DNA from: Erythrobacter tepidarius
Lineage (GTDB): Bacteria > Pseudomonadota > Alphaproteobacteria > Sphingomonadales > Sphingomonadaceae
Assembly (NCBI RefSeq): GCF_002155695.1
Contig: NZ_MUYJ01000008.1
Span: forward strand, 62,001 to 126,000
Direction: 5' to 3'
DNA: 64,000 bases
Shown here: positions 35,105 to 44,034 of the stretch, piece by piece
Numbering within the stretch: the stretch's first letter is position 1
How the letters are laid out: the number at the start of each line of letters is the position of its first letter
Translations under genes and position numbers: made by a program
The notes under the pieces: model-generated
What the model saw: only the letters and a program-made list of their open reading frames with translations
The model's database searches: none
Told to the model about the DNA's origin: nothing

Positions 35105-36463
35105 TCATTCGGCAGGCTGCAGCGAAACTTCGGGCAGGGGGCCGACATCGCCCGCAGCTCCAGCGCCGGTGCGCGCTTCGGCGGCAGCGTCCTTGCCGAG
35201 CACCGCTTCGGTGATCGAGAAGGGCAGCGGCTTGGGCACTTCGATCTGGCTCACGATCGGCAGGATCACGAGGAAGTGCAGGAAGTAGTACGCCGTCGCG
35301 ACCTGGCTGAGGATCACGTAAGGCTCTTCCGCCGGGGCCCCGCCGCAGACGAACAGCACGATCATCGCCGGGATCAGGCCGAACCAGAAGAACTTGTTGA
35401 ACAACGGACGGTAGTGGCCCGAGCGCACCGGGCTCTTGTCGAGCCAGGGCAGGATGAACCACAGCAGGATCGAGCCGAACATCGCGATCACGCCGAGCAG
35501 CTTGGCCGGGATCAGCACGATTCCGGTGAAGGGGATGGTGAGATCGCCGGTGAAGGCCCGCAGGATCGCATAGAACGGCCAGAAATACCATTCGGGCACG
35601 ATGTGCGCCGGGGTCGAGAGCGGGTTCGCCTCGATATAGTTGTCCGGATGGCCCAGCGCGTTCGGCAGGAAGAACACCATGGTGGCGAAGGCGATCAGGA
35701 ACACGCCAAGGCCGAACCCGTCCTTCGCGGTGTAGTAGGGGTGGAACGGCACGGTGTCGCTTTCGCTCTTCACCTCGACGCCGGTCGGGTTCGACGAGCC
35801 CGGGATGTGGAGCGCCCAGATGTGCAGAATCACCACACCCAGGATCACGAAGGGCAGCAGGAAGTGGAGCGAGAAGAAGCGGTTGAGCGCGGCGTTGTCG
35901 GGCGCGAAACCACCCAGCAGCCAGACCTGCAGCGGTTCGCCCACCAGCGGGATCGCGCTGAACAGACCGGTGATCACCTGCGCGCCCCAGAAGCTCATCT
36001 GGCCCCACGGCAGCACGTAGCCCATGAAGGCGGTCGCCATCATCAGCAGGAAGATCACCACGCCGAGCAGCCAGATCATCTCGCGCGGGGCCTTGTAGGA
36101 CGAATAGAAGAAGCCGCGGAAGATGTGCAGATAGACGACGATGAAGAAGAAGCTCGCGCCGTTGGCGTGGGCGTAACGCAGCGCCCAGCCCCAGTTGACA
36201 TTGCGCATGATGTGCTCGACCGTGGCAAAGGCCACCGCCTGATTGGCGGCATAATGCATCGCCAGCACGACACCGGTGACGATCTGGATCATCAGGCAGA
36301 AACCGGCGAGCACGCCGAAGTTCCACATGTAGTTGAGGTTGCGCGGCACCGGGTAGCCGGCCCCGACCGCATTATAGACGAGGCGCGGCAGCGGCAGCTT
36401 TTCGTCAAGCCACTTGGTCAGAGCGGTCTTCGGTTCGTATTGCTTGGCCCAGGCGAAACTCAT
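35105..36463 (-). CDS. petB: cytochrome b of the bc1 complex
   Basis: Cytochrome b holds haems bL and bH and both quinone sites. The 452-residue product has eight hydrophobic helices. Haem-ligand histidines lie in AMHYAANQA and VVYLHIFRG for the second helix pair and in SLHFLLPF and LHIWALH later. The Qo motif [15 protein letters not shown] is near 300. It lies between petA and petC with 68- and 55-base gaps. The C-terminus has a soluble Ala/Gly-rich tail. Confidence 0.97.
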   Translation of the reverse strand: MSFAWAKQYEPKTALTKWLDEKLPLPRLVYNAVGAGYPVPRNLNYMWNFGVLAGFCLMIQIVTGVVLAMHYAANQAVAFATVEHIMRNVNWGWALRYAHANGASFFFIVVYLHIFRGFFYSSYKAPREMIWLLGVVIFLLMMATAFMGYVLPWGQMSFWGAQVITGLFSAIPLVGEPLQVWLLGGFAPDNAALNRFFSLHFLLPFVILGVVILHIWALHIPGSSNPTGVEVKSESDTVPFHPYYTAKDGFGLGVFLIAFATMVFFLPNALGHPDNYIEANPLSTPAHIVPEWYFWPFYAILRAFTGDLTIPFTGIVLIPAKLLGVIAMFGSILLWFILPWLDKSPVRSGHYRPLFNKFFWFGLIPAMIVLFVCGGAPAEEPYVILSQVATAYYFLHFLVILPIVSQIEVPKPLPFSITEAVLGKDAAAEARTGAGAAGDVGPLPEVSLQPAE

Positions 36464-36531
36464 GGCGTTCTCTCGGCTTGATCGATATTGAAAGGCGGGA
36501 GCGATTATCGTCTTGCGTAAACTACGGAAGC

Positions 36532-37095
36532 TCAGCCGACGCGGATGACGGCGTCGGAGGTGAACTCGTATTCCGGAACCCTGAGGTTAAGCGGCGCCGG
36601 ACCTTTGCGGATGCGCCCGGCGACGTCGTAGTGCGAACCGTGGCAGGGGCAGAAATAACCGCCGAATTCGCCCTTGTTCTCGCCCTCGGCAGCGCCCAGC
36701 GGCACGCAGCCGAGGTGGGTGCACACGCCCATGGTGACAAGGATGTCCTCATGGCCTTGCTTGGTGCGTTCAGCCAGCGTCGCCGGATCGCGCATCGGGG
36801 CGCCGTCATCGGCCTTGGCCTTGGCGATTTCCTCGGGGGTGAGGCGCTTGACGAACAGCGGCTGCTTGCGGAACACCGCCTTGATGCTCTGCCCCGGCTG
36901 GATCGCGCTGACATCGACATCGGTGGTGCTCGCGGCGAGCACGTCGGCCGAGGGCGCCATCTGGCTGATCAGCGGGAACAACAGCGAAGCGCCGCCGACA
37001 CCCGCGGTGCTGAGCGCGGCGATGTGAATCCAGTCGCGGCGACGGACGCCCTCTTCAGAACCCGTTTCGCTGATTACGGCCGTGTCAGAAGCCAT
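36532..37095 (-). CDS. petA: Rieske iron-sulfur subunit of the bc1 complex
   Basis: The Rieske protein carries the 2Fe-2S cluster that oxidises quinol. The 187-residue product has a twin-arginine-type N-terminus (VRRRDWI, 17-23), a single anchor helix (about 25-45), and cluster ligands C125, H127, C149 and H152 in CTHLGC and CPCHGSHYD, with C130 and C151 forming the usual disulfide. It leads the petABC operon. The promoter should lie within 37096-37317, where nothing else is recognised. Confidence 0.97.
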   Translation of the reverse strand: MASDTAVISETGSEEGVRRRDWIHIAALSTAGVGGASLLFPLISQMAPSADVLAASTTDVDVSAIQPGQSIKAVFRKQPLFVKRLTPEEIAKAKADDGAPMRDPATLAERTKQGHEDILVTMGVCTHLGCVPLGAAEGENKGEFGGYFCPCHGSHYDVAGRIRKGPAPLNLRVPEYEFTSDAVIRVG

Positions 37096-37317
37096 TTCGT
37101 CTTACCCTGCTCGTTTTGCCGCGCTGATATAACGGCCCGCGCGGCGTAGTGTTCCAGTGACGGGGCTGCAGCCCCACGTGCGTTCCGTCGATTGATCCCC
37201 GCTCCGGCGCCGCGCGCTCGTGCCGCGCCCGACCCGAAGCTGGCGCGGCAATTAACGGCAAAGCTGCAAGAATCCAACCGTGTTTTAAGCAAGCCCTGTT
37301 CGCAGTCGCTCAAGACT

Positions 37318-38073
37318 TCATCGTGGCAAGGCGATCATGCTGATCTGTCTGCCATAATTCGTCTCGCACGCCTGCGTGGACCTGCGGTGAGAATGGTAAC
37401 GCGCGACGTGTGAGAATGTATCCCGGCCGATATCGGCGATTTTGCCGAGGCCGGCCGCGGCCAGCCGCGCGATGATGAAACCGGGCAGGTCAAAATGCCA
37501 GCGCGCGCGCCCTTCGCGCGGCGGAACAGGGGCGAAGAACGGCGCGTCCGCGGCAGCAAAGCGGGCGCGGAACGGAGCATCGACCTCGTAGCTCGCCTGG
37601 GCGATGGTCGGGCCGAGGACGGCGGCGATGCCGGCGCGGGTGGCGCCGAGCGCCTCCATTGCGGCGATGGTATTTTCCAGCACGCCCTCCACCGCCCCGC
37701 GCCAGCCGGCATGGGCCGCGCCGATCACGCCGGCCTCGCGGTCGGCAAACAGGATCGGCCCGCAATCGGCGGTGACGATCCCGAGCACGATACCCGACGT
37801 CGCGGTGACGACCGCGTCGGCGACGGGACGGCCCTCGGCCTCGTCTTCCCACGCGGCGGTCACGGTCACGACATCGGGAGAATGGACCTGATGCGGCGCG
37901 GCGAGCTGCCCGCCGGCGAGAATGGCGTCCGCCGCCGCCGCGCGCAGCATGCGGACCCTGCCCGGATCGCCCGGGCCGCCGAAGCCGAACTGGTGGGCCC
38001 CGCCCGCGCTGCCGAAGAAGCCGTGCGGCACGCCCGCCAACAGCGCGCTGCGCTCGATCTGGAAGGCGCTCAC
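37318..38073 (-). CDS. pgeF: peptidoglycan editing factor (YfiH/laccase-domain)
   Basis: A 251-residue member of the YfiH/PgeF family, which removes misincorporated residues from peptidoglycan precursors; homologues were once called polyphenol oxidases and also act on purine nucleosides. The metal-site signatures HQVHSP near 61, TADCGPIL near 101 and HAGWRGAVEG near 120 are present. The C-terminus ends in the usual GRQISMIALPR. A GTG start lies one base after the pepN stop, so it is co-translated with pepN. Confidence 0.9.
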   Translation of the reverse strand: MSAFQIERSALLAGVPHGFFGSAGGAHQFGFGGPGDPGRVRMLRAAAADAILAGGQLAAPHQVHSPDVVTVTAAWEDEAEGRPVADAVVTATSGIVLGIVTADCGPILFADREAGVIGAAHAGWRGAVEGVLENTIAAMEALGATRAGIAAVLGPTIAQASYEVDAPFRARFAAADAPFFAPVPPREGRARWHFDLPGFIIARLAAAGLGKIADIGRDTFSHVARYHSHRRSTQACETNYGRQISMIALPR

Positions 38074-38074
38074 G

Positions 38075-40738
38075 TCAGCCTTCCAGACTGCGGCTGACCT
38101 GCTCGAAGGTGTCGCGCGAGAGGTTGCCGGCGGCCATGATCCGCTCCAGCTCGCCCTTCGTCAGCGCCGCCCGCCCCGGCTCCAGCCGCCGCCAGCGCCC
38201 CAGCGACGGCACGAACCGCGCCGCAGTCTGCGGGTTGATCGGATCGAGCGCGAGGATCACGTCGGCCACCATCCGGTAGCCCTCGCCGCTCGCGGCATGG
38301 AAGCCCTTGGGGTTGCCCGCAAAGGCCATGTAGAGCGCGCGCACGCGGTTGGGGTTTTTCAGGGTGAAGTCGGGATGCCCGGCCAGTTCGCGGACATGCC
38401 GGATCACGTCCGGATGGAGCGACAGGGCCTGGAGCGTGAACCACTTGTCCACCACCAGCGCATTGTCCTTGTAGCGCTCGTAGAACGCCGCCAGCCGCTC
38501 GGGCCGCTCGGGACAATCCAGCCCGCTCAGCACCATGAGCGCGCCCTGCCGGTCGGTCATGTTGTCGGCCGCGTCATATTGCCGCGCGGCCAGCCTCGCC
38601 GCCAGCACAGGGTCGGCAGCGGCGATGAGAGCGAGCGCCGTGGTCTTGACCTTGCGCGCCCCGCGGCCCGCCGGATCGTCGAGCGCGACCGCCGAGGTGC
38701 GCGCGTACAGCGCATCCAGCTCACCCGCCAGCGCGATGCCGATCGCCGCCTTCAGCCCCTTGCGCGCGGAATGGATCGCGCCCGGATCGCCGCGCCGCTC
38801 GCCGGCAGCCATCACCTCGAACAGATAGGTCTCCGACGGCAGCATCAGCAGTTCGCCGCGCATCGCGTCGTCGAGGGCGCTGTCAGCGATACTGGCGCGG
38901 AACGCAGCGATGATCGCCGCCTCACCCGCCGCCCGCTCCTCGGCGGTGAGCGTTCCGCTGGCGATGCCGACAAGGTGGCCGACCGCGAGTTCCTGCAAGG
39001 CCTCGAAGCGGGCAAAGGGATCATCGTCATGGGCGGCGAGGAACACCAGATCCGCGCGCTTGAGCTCGCGCTCGATCACCACCGGGGCGGTAAAGCCGCG
39101 ATTGATCGAGACCACCGGATCGGGGCCGGCAAGCGGCAGGATGAAGGTCTGCTCGGCCTGCGACAGCACCACCAGCTGCTCCGCACCAAGCTTTGCTGCA
39201 CCCCGCGAATGCACCGCAATCCGCAGCGGAATCGGCATCGGCGCCTTGTCGGGCTGGTCGGGGGTGGGGGGCACGGTCTGCCTCAGGGTCAGCACCAGCG
39301 CATCATCGTGGACGTGCTGCGCCACCGCAACGCGCGGCGTGCCGGCCTGCGAATACCACAGGCGGAATTGCGCAAGGTCGAGCCCCGCCCCGTCCTCGAT
39401 CGCCTTGACGAAATCCTCGCAGGTCGCCGCCTGCCCGTCATGGCGCTCGAAATAGAGATCGGTGCCCGCCCGGAACCGCTCGGCACCGGCCATGCTGCGC
39501 ATCATCCGGATCACCTCGGCGCCCTTGTTATACACGGTGGCAGTGTAGAAATTGTTGATTTCGCGGTAGGAATCCGGGCGGATCGGGTGAGCGAGCGGCC
39601 CCGCATCCTCGGGGAACTGGGCGGCGCGCAGGATTCGCACATCCTCGATCCGCTTGACCGCGTGCCCCCGCATGTCCTGGCTGAACAGCTGGTCGCGCAG
39701 CACGGTCAAGCCTTCCTTCAGGGACAGCTGGAACCAGTCGCGGCAGGTCACGCGGTTGCCCGACCAGTTGTGGAAATACTCGTGCGCGATCACCCCTTCG
39801 ACCGCGTCGAAATCGGCATCGGTCGCGGTGTCGGGGTCGGCCAGCACGTATTTCGTGTTGAAGACGTTGAGCCCCTTGTTCTCCATCGCCCCCATGTTGA
39901 AGTCGCTGACGGCGACGATGTTGTAGAGATCAAGGTCATATTCGCGCCCGAACACCTGCTCGTCCCACGCCATCGCGCGGTGCAGGGATTCGAGGGCATG
40001 ATCGGTGCGGCCCAAGTCTTCCTTGCGCACCCAGACGTTGCATTCGACCACGCGGCCCGAGCGAGTGGTGAAGGGTTTGCTGTTCGCCACCAGATCGCCC
40101 GCCACCAGCGCGAAGAGGTAGCACGGCTTGGGCCAGGGGTCGTGCCATTCGGCCCAGTGGGTGCCATCGGCGTTGTCGCCCGCGGCCACGCGGTTGCCGT
40201 TGCACAGCAGGATCGGGAAGGCGGCTTTGTCCCCCGTCATCCGCACGGCATAGACCGAAAGCACATCGGGCCGGTCGGGGAAGAAGGTGATGCGGCGGAA
40301 GCCCTCCGCCTCGCATTGGGTGCAAAGCATCCCGTTCGAGGCATAAAGCCCCATCAGCTGGGTGTTGGCGCTGGGATCGATTTCGGTTTCGATCGCGATC
40401 AGGTGGCTGTCGCCGCGCAACGGCACGATCAGGTCCGGCCCGTCCATGCGCCAGTCAACCGCTTCGCCATCAACCGCCACGCTCAGCGGCGTGAGGCTGT
40501 CGCCATTGAGGCGGATGGTGTCGGCGTGATCGGCGCGGGCGTTGCGCTGCACCGTCAGCTGGCTGCGCACGCGGGTGCGGGTAAGGGCGAGATCGAAGTC
40601 GAGCTTCACTTCCGGCACCAGCCAGCCGAACGGACGATAATCCTTGCGCAGGATCACCGGCGGTTGATGCGGGCTCGGCGCGGCATCGGCCAGTTCGGGG
40701 TTGGTGTCGGGGTTCGTCGGGGTGGTGGCGATATCCAT
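38075..40738 (-). CDS. pepN: aminopeptidase N (M1 family)
   Basis: An M1 zinc aminopeptidase of the PepN type that trims N-terminal residues from peptides in the cytoplasm. The 887-residue product has the exopeptidase motif GAMEN at 283-287, the zinc motif HEYFH at 319-323 and the third ligand E342 (SLKEGLT). Length and the DUF3458-like C-terminal helical domains match the family. The ATG at 40738 is preferred to 40774. It is divergent from an epimerase-like gene across 52 bases and is followed by pgeF after one base. Confidence 0.96.
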   Translation of the reverse strand: MDIATTPTNPDTNPELADAAPSPHQPPVILRKDYRPFGWLVPEVKLDFDLALTRTRVRSQLTVQRNARADHADTIRLNGDSLTPLSVAVDGEAVDWRMDGPDLIVPLRGDSHLIAIETEIDPSANTQLMGLYASNGMLCTQCEAEGFRRITFFPDRPDVLSVYAVRMTGDKAAFPILLCNGNRVAAGDNADGTHWAEWHDPWPKPCYLFALVAGDLVANSKPFTTRSGRVVECNVWVRKEDLGRTDHALESLHRAMAWDEQVFGREYDLDLYNIVAVSDFNMGAMENKGLNVFNTKYVLADPDTATDADFDAVEGVIAHEYFHNWSGNRVTCRDWFQLSLKEGLTVLRDQLFSQDMRGHAVKRIEDVRILRAAQFPEDAGPLAHPIRPDSYREINNFYTATVYNKGAEVIRMMRSMAGAERFRAGTDLYFERHDGQAATCEDFVKAIEDGAGLDLAQFRLWYSQAGTPRVAVAQHVHDDALVLTLRQTVPPTPDQPDKAPMPIPLRIAVHSRGAAKLGAEQLVVLSQAEQTFILPLAGPDPVVSINRGFTAPVVIERELKRADLVFLAAHDDDPFARFEALQELAVGHLVGIASGTLTAEERAAGEAAIIAAFRASIADSALDDAMRGELLMLPSETYLFEVMAAGERRGDPGAIHSARKGLKAAIGIALAGELDALYARTSAVALDDPAGRGARKVKTTALALIAAADPVLAARLAARQYDAADNMTDRQGALMVLSGLDCPERPERLAAFYERYKDNALVVDKWFTLQALSLHPDVIRHVRELAGHPDFTLKNPNRVRALYMAFAGNPKGFHAASGEGYRMVADVILALDPINPQTAARFVPSLGRWRRLEPGRAALTKGELERIMAAGNLSRDTFEQVSRSLEG

Positions 40739-40790
40739 GGCCGCCGATTTAGGTTGATTCGCGCGCGGGTCCAATCTTTAGGTTGGGGCC

Positions 40791-41582
40791 ATGGCGCATT
40801 TGCTGATCTTCGGGCTGGGATACACCGCATCCCGCATCGCAGCGACGATGCGCGCCGCGGGCTGGCGCGTGCAGGCGACGGGCAACGCGGGCGACATCGC
40901 CTTTGCCGATCGCGCTGCGGTGCTCGCGGCGCTGGGTGAGGCGAGCCATGTCCTCTCCTCCGTCCCGCCCGCGCGCAACGGGGGCGATCCGGTGCTGGAG
41001 ACCTATGGCGCGGCGATCGAGGGCAAGGCGCTGTTTTACCTGTCGTCCACCGGCGTCTATGGCGACCGCGCCGGGGCCTGGGTGGACGAGGCAACCCCGA
41101 CCATCGCGCAAGACGGAAAAGGCCGCCGCAACGCGCGGGCCGAGGCTGATCTGGCCTGGCTGGAGCGGGGTGCGCGGGTGTTCCGCCTGCCGGGGATCTA
41201 CGGGCCGGGCCGCTCGGCGCTCGACCGGGTGAAGCAAGGCAAGGCGCGGCGGATCGCCTTGCCCGGGCAGGTGTTCAGCCGCATCCATGTCGATGATATC
41301 GTCAGCGCCGTGGTTGCCGCGCTGGTCCAGGATGCGCCCGCCGGAGCCTACAACCTCGGCGACGATTACCCGTGCAGCGGCAATCAAGTCACCGAACACG
41401 CTTGCCGCTTGCTCGGCCTGCCACCGCCGCCGCTGGAGTCGCTGGAGGAGGCGAACCTCTCCGACATGGCGCGCGGCTTCTACATGGAGAACCGCCGCGT
41501 CGCGAACGGCAAGGCGAAGCGGGTGCTGGGCTGGGTGCCGCGCTATCCGACCTATGTGGAGGGGCTTGGAGGTTTGCTTTAG
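40791..41582 (+). CDS. NAD(P)-dependent epimerase-like SDR (YeeZ-type)
   Basis: A 263-residue atypical short-chain dehydrogenase with N-terminal nucleotide-binding FGLGYTASRIA (6-16). STGVYGD near 87-93 retains the Ser/Tyr of the SDR site, but the following lysine is not at its normal place, as is common in YeeZ-like proteins. RLPGIYGPGRSALD (about 131-145) is also characteristic. The substrate is unknown; an enzymatic role is uncertain. It is divergent from pepN. A pair of hairpins follows its stop. Confidence 0.8.
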   Translation: MAHLLIFGLGYTASRIAATMRAAGWRVQATGNAGDIAFADRAAVLAALGEASHVLSSVPPARNGGDPVLETYGAAIEGKALFYLSSTGVYGDRAGAWVDEATPTIAQDGKGRRNARAEADLAWLERGARVFRLPGIYGPGRSALDRVKQGKARRIALPGQVFSRIHVDDIVSAVVAALVQDAPAGAYNLGDDYPCSGNQVTEHACRLLGLPPPPLESLEEANLSDMARGFYMENRRVANGKAKRVLGWVPRYPTYVEGLGGLL

Positions 41583-41638
41583 TTTGGCAGGCTTCGGCGG
41601 CGCAGCAGCCGCAAGGGCGACCGCCCGCCCGCAGCGAC

Positions 41639-41688
41639 GCGACCTTCAGGTCGCATGAGCGAGGATATCGCAGCGCGGAGGCGCTGCG
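41639..41688. repeat. paired palindromic hairpins (REP-like)
   Basis: Two perfect short hairpins lie in the convergent gap: GCGACC-TTCA-GGTCGC at 41639-41654 and CGCAGCGC-GGAG-GCGCTGCG at 41669-41688. Two adjacent palindromes in an intergenic gap are the layout of REP-type repeats or a bidirectional mRNA-end structure. No T-run follows either, so intrinsic termination is not clear. No second copy is seen in the window. Confidence 0.45.
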
Positions 41689-41692
41689 CGAA

Positions 41693-42601
41693 TCAACGAC
41701 TCTTTGACCTGAGTGCCAGCCCCATCCCCACCAGCGCCAGCGCCATGCCTCCGGCCGAGAGCGCGTCCCACACGAACCCCTCGAACAGGGTCGACAGCCC
41801 CATCGCCACGCACACGGTGAGGATGCCGTTATAGGCGGTCTTGCCCGCGCCGATCTGGCGCACAAGATTGTAATGCAACGGAAAGGTCACCACCGAGCCG
41901 ATAATCGCGAGATAGGCCGTGCCCGCCCAGAACCGCCACCCGTCCGGCACCTGCGGCGGGCCGGCGGTGAGCAAGGCATAGACGAGATCGAAGACGAGGC
42001 CATAGACCATCGCCCAGGCCAGAAAGCTCACCATCGGCACCCCGCGCCCGGTGGGGTTGGCCTGCACGACATTGGCGATCGAGGCAGCCAGCATCCCGCC
42101 CACCGCCAGCGCGATTCCCAGCATCACATTCCCGCCCAGCGGTGCCGCTTGCCATTCGTGCATCAGCAGCAGCGCCACGCCGACGATCGCGACAAGGCTC
42201 CCGCCGATGAAGCCGCCCGCCACTCTCTCGCCGATGAACACCCGCGCGAAGAGGGCATTGGGCACCATCAGCAGCGCGAACATCACCGCCACGATGCCCG
42301 AGGTGATGTGCTGTTCGGCATGATAGACGAACAGGAAATTGCCGGAAAACTGCGCGATCCCGACGCCCAGCGCCAGAAGGTGCTCGGGCCGGGTGAGCTT
42401 CAGCCGCTGGCCCATCGCCGCTGCCAGCGCGAACAGCGCGGGCGTTGCCAGCAGGAAGCGGTAGAACACGCCCCACGCCGCAGGCACATCGGCAATCTGG
42501 CCGGTGATGACGAACCAGGTCGAACCCCAGATCGCGCCGGTCAGCATGAAGGGGATCAGCACACGGGGGCTGAGCATCGACGGCGGGAACGCGGAGGTCA
42601 T
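41693..42601 (-). CDS. DMT-superfamily (EamA) transporter
   Basis: A 302-residue membrane protein with ten hydrophobic helices arranged as two EamA repeats (about 13-137 and 155-298), as in RhaT/YdcZ-type drug/metabolite transporters. AIWGSTWFVI near 23-32 is a typical opening motif. Members export amino acids or other metabolites. Its ATG overlaps the stop of the threonine aldolase gene (ATGA), which suggests, without proving, export of an amino acid such as threonine or glycine. Confidence 0.87.
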   Translation of the reverse strand: MTSAFPPSMLSPRVLIPFMLTGAIWGSTWFVITGQIADVPAAWGVFYRFLLATPALFALAAAMGQRLKLTRPEHLLALGVGIAQFSGNFLFVYHAEQHITSGIVAVMFALLMVPNALFARVFIGERVAGGFIGGSLVAIVGVALLLMHEWQAAPLGGNVMLGIALAVGGMLAASIANVVQANPTGRGVPMVSFLAWAMVYGLVFDLVYALLTAGPPQVPDGWRFWAGTAYLAIIGSVVTFPLHYNLVRQIGAGKTAYNGILTVCVAMGLSTLFEGFVWDALSAGGMALALVGMGLALRSKSR

Positions 42602-43617
42602 AGGGCGGCGATGGCCTTGCCGAGCGCCGTCGCATCCTCAGGGCGGGTGTTCCACGCGGTGACGAAGCGGGCCGATTCCGCGCCCCAGTCGTAAAAGGCG
42701 AAGCCCTGCGCCCGCAGCGCCGCGCGCTCTGCCGGCGTCAGGCGCACGAACAGTTCATTGGCCTCGACCGGATGGAGCAGCCGTTCAGCGCAGCCTGCGG
42801 CCACCTCCTGCGCCGCCGCATTGGCGTGCGCGGCGTTCGCCAGCCACAGCCCGTCATCGAGCATCGCGAGGATCTGCGCCGCGAGATAGCGGCCCTTGCA
42901 TTGCAGATGCCCGGCGCGCTTGCGGCGATAGCGCACTTGGCTAGCCGCTTCGGGATCGAACAGCACCACGGCTTCCGCCCCCATCCCGCCGTTCTTGATG
43001 AAACCGAAGGCGAGGCTGTCGACCGGCCCGCTCGCCGCGCGTGCGGCATCCTCCGCCGATCCGCCGAGAAAGGCCGCGGCATTGGCAAAGCGCGCCCCGT
43101 CCATGTGCAGGCCGAGGCAACGCTCCCTGGCAAAGGCGCCGAGCGCCGCCAGTTCGCCGGGGGTATAGGTGCGGCCATATTCGCTGGCCTGGGTGATCGC
43201 GATGGCGTGGGGCTGGACCTGATGCACGTCATTGCGGATCGGGTCCAACAGCGCCGCGATGCCTTCCGGGGTCAGCTTTGCGCCCTCGCCTTCGGCCAGC
43301 ATCAGCTTGGCGCCGTGGAGGAAGAAGCCCGGAGCGCCGCCCTCGTCGACCTCGATATGCGCCTCGCGGTGGCACACCACCCCGCCGTGGGGCGCGCACA
43401 GCGTGGCCAGCGCCAGACAATTCGCCGCGGTCCCCGTCGCTACCCACAGGCCTGCGCATTCGCGCCCGAACAGCGCGGTGAACGCTGCGTCGAGCTCGCC
43501 CGAAAGCGCGTCCCCGTCATAGGGATTGTCCGGCTGGTCCGCCGCGCGCATCGCCTCCCAAAGCTTGGGGTGGACGGCGGCGGCATTGTCGGAGAGAAAG
43601 GGCTTGGTGAGGGTCAT
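42598..43617 (-). CDS. ltaE: low-specificity L-threonine aldolase
   Basis: A 339-residue PLP enzyme of the threonine aldolase/beta-eliminating lyase family that splits threonine and allo-threonine to glycine and acetaldehyde. The cofactor lysine is probably K208 in FGFIKNGGMGAE, the PLP-binding aspartate D173 in HMDGAR, and the N-terminal SDN motif (9-11) is present. ATG 43617 starts the conserved domain; a longer frame to 43839 is read-through. It is followed directly by a DMT transporter with a 4-base overlap. Confidence 0.9.
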   Translation of the reverse strand: MTLTKPFLSDNAAAVHPKLWEAMRAADQPDNPYDGDALSGELDAAFTALFGRECAGLWVATGTAANCLALATLCAPHGGVVCHREAHIEVDEGGAPGFFLHGAKLMLAEGEGAKLTPEGIAALLDPIRNDVHQVQPHAIAITQASEYGRTYTPGELAALGAFARERCLGLHMDGARFANAAAFLGGSAEDAARAASGPVDSLAFGFIKNGGMGAEAVVLFDPEAASQVRYRRKRAGHLQCKGRYLAAQILAMLDDGLWLANAAHANAAAQEVAAGCAERLLHPVEANELFVRLTPAERAALRAQGFAFYDWGAESARFVTAWNTRPEDATALGKAIAAL

Positions 43618-43683
43618 CGTAACATCGCCTCTAGCCGCGCGCGCACGGCTTGCAAGCGGCAGAGGCCAGCGGGAAGGCGAAAG

Positions 43684-44034
43684 ATGGGCGAGGGGCACTG
43701 CGAGGTCGGGATCACGCATCATGTGCAGGGCCAAGGCGGGTGCTATCTGGCGGTGGTGCCGGATTGCGCGCATGAGGCCTATCTCCAGTGGGAACCCGGC
43801 GGAATGCAGGACGGCAAGGAGGTGCGCATCGCCGCGCATACTGTGGTGCCGCGTGCGATCGGCGGGCGCGGGATCGCGGCGCAGCTGGTGCTCAGGATGG
43901 TCGCCGATGCCGAGCGGCTCGGTTTCCTGATCCGCCCCGATTGCTCCTATGTCGCGGCCAGATTTGCCGAAAACCCCGATTGGGCCTCACTGCGCGCCCG
44001 AGCCGGCGGCGGCGCGCCATCGAGCCGCGAATAA
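43684..44034 (+). CDS. GNAT-like N-acetyltransferase (YjdJ type)
   Basis: A 116-residue protein resembling the short GCN5-related acetyltransferase-like family (COG2388). It contains HTVVPRAIGGRGIAAQLV (about 52-69), the acetyl-CoA binding loop of these proteins, and the signature PDCSYVAARFAENPDW near 89-104. AAGG is about 10 bases upstream of the ATG. Its 3' end overlaps the convergent PH-domain gene by 88 bases. The substrate is unknown; the fold suggests acyl transfer to a small amine. Confidence 0.8.
   Translation: MGEGHCEVGITHHVQGQGGCYLAVVPDCAHEAYLQWEPGGMQDGKEVRIAAHTVVPRAIGGRGIAAQLVLRMVADAERLGFLIRPDCSYVAARFAENPDWASLRARAGGGAPSSRE

Noticed and set aside
33394..35214. Plus-strand frame of about 600 codons across apt and petC
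   Set aside because: It runs opposite two well-defined genes and a terminator, with no family signature.
37074..37313. 79-codon minus-strand frame overlapping the petA 5' end
   Set aside because: Conflicts with petA, with low-complexity Arg/Ala content and no ribosome site.
37922..40939. Very long plus-strand open frame opposite pepN
   Set aside because: It is antisense to a clear aminopeptidase N with all motifs; GC-rich genes give long open frames on the reverse strand. Its translation is low-complexity Arg/His/Gly with no domain.
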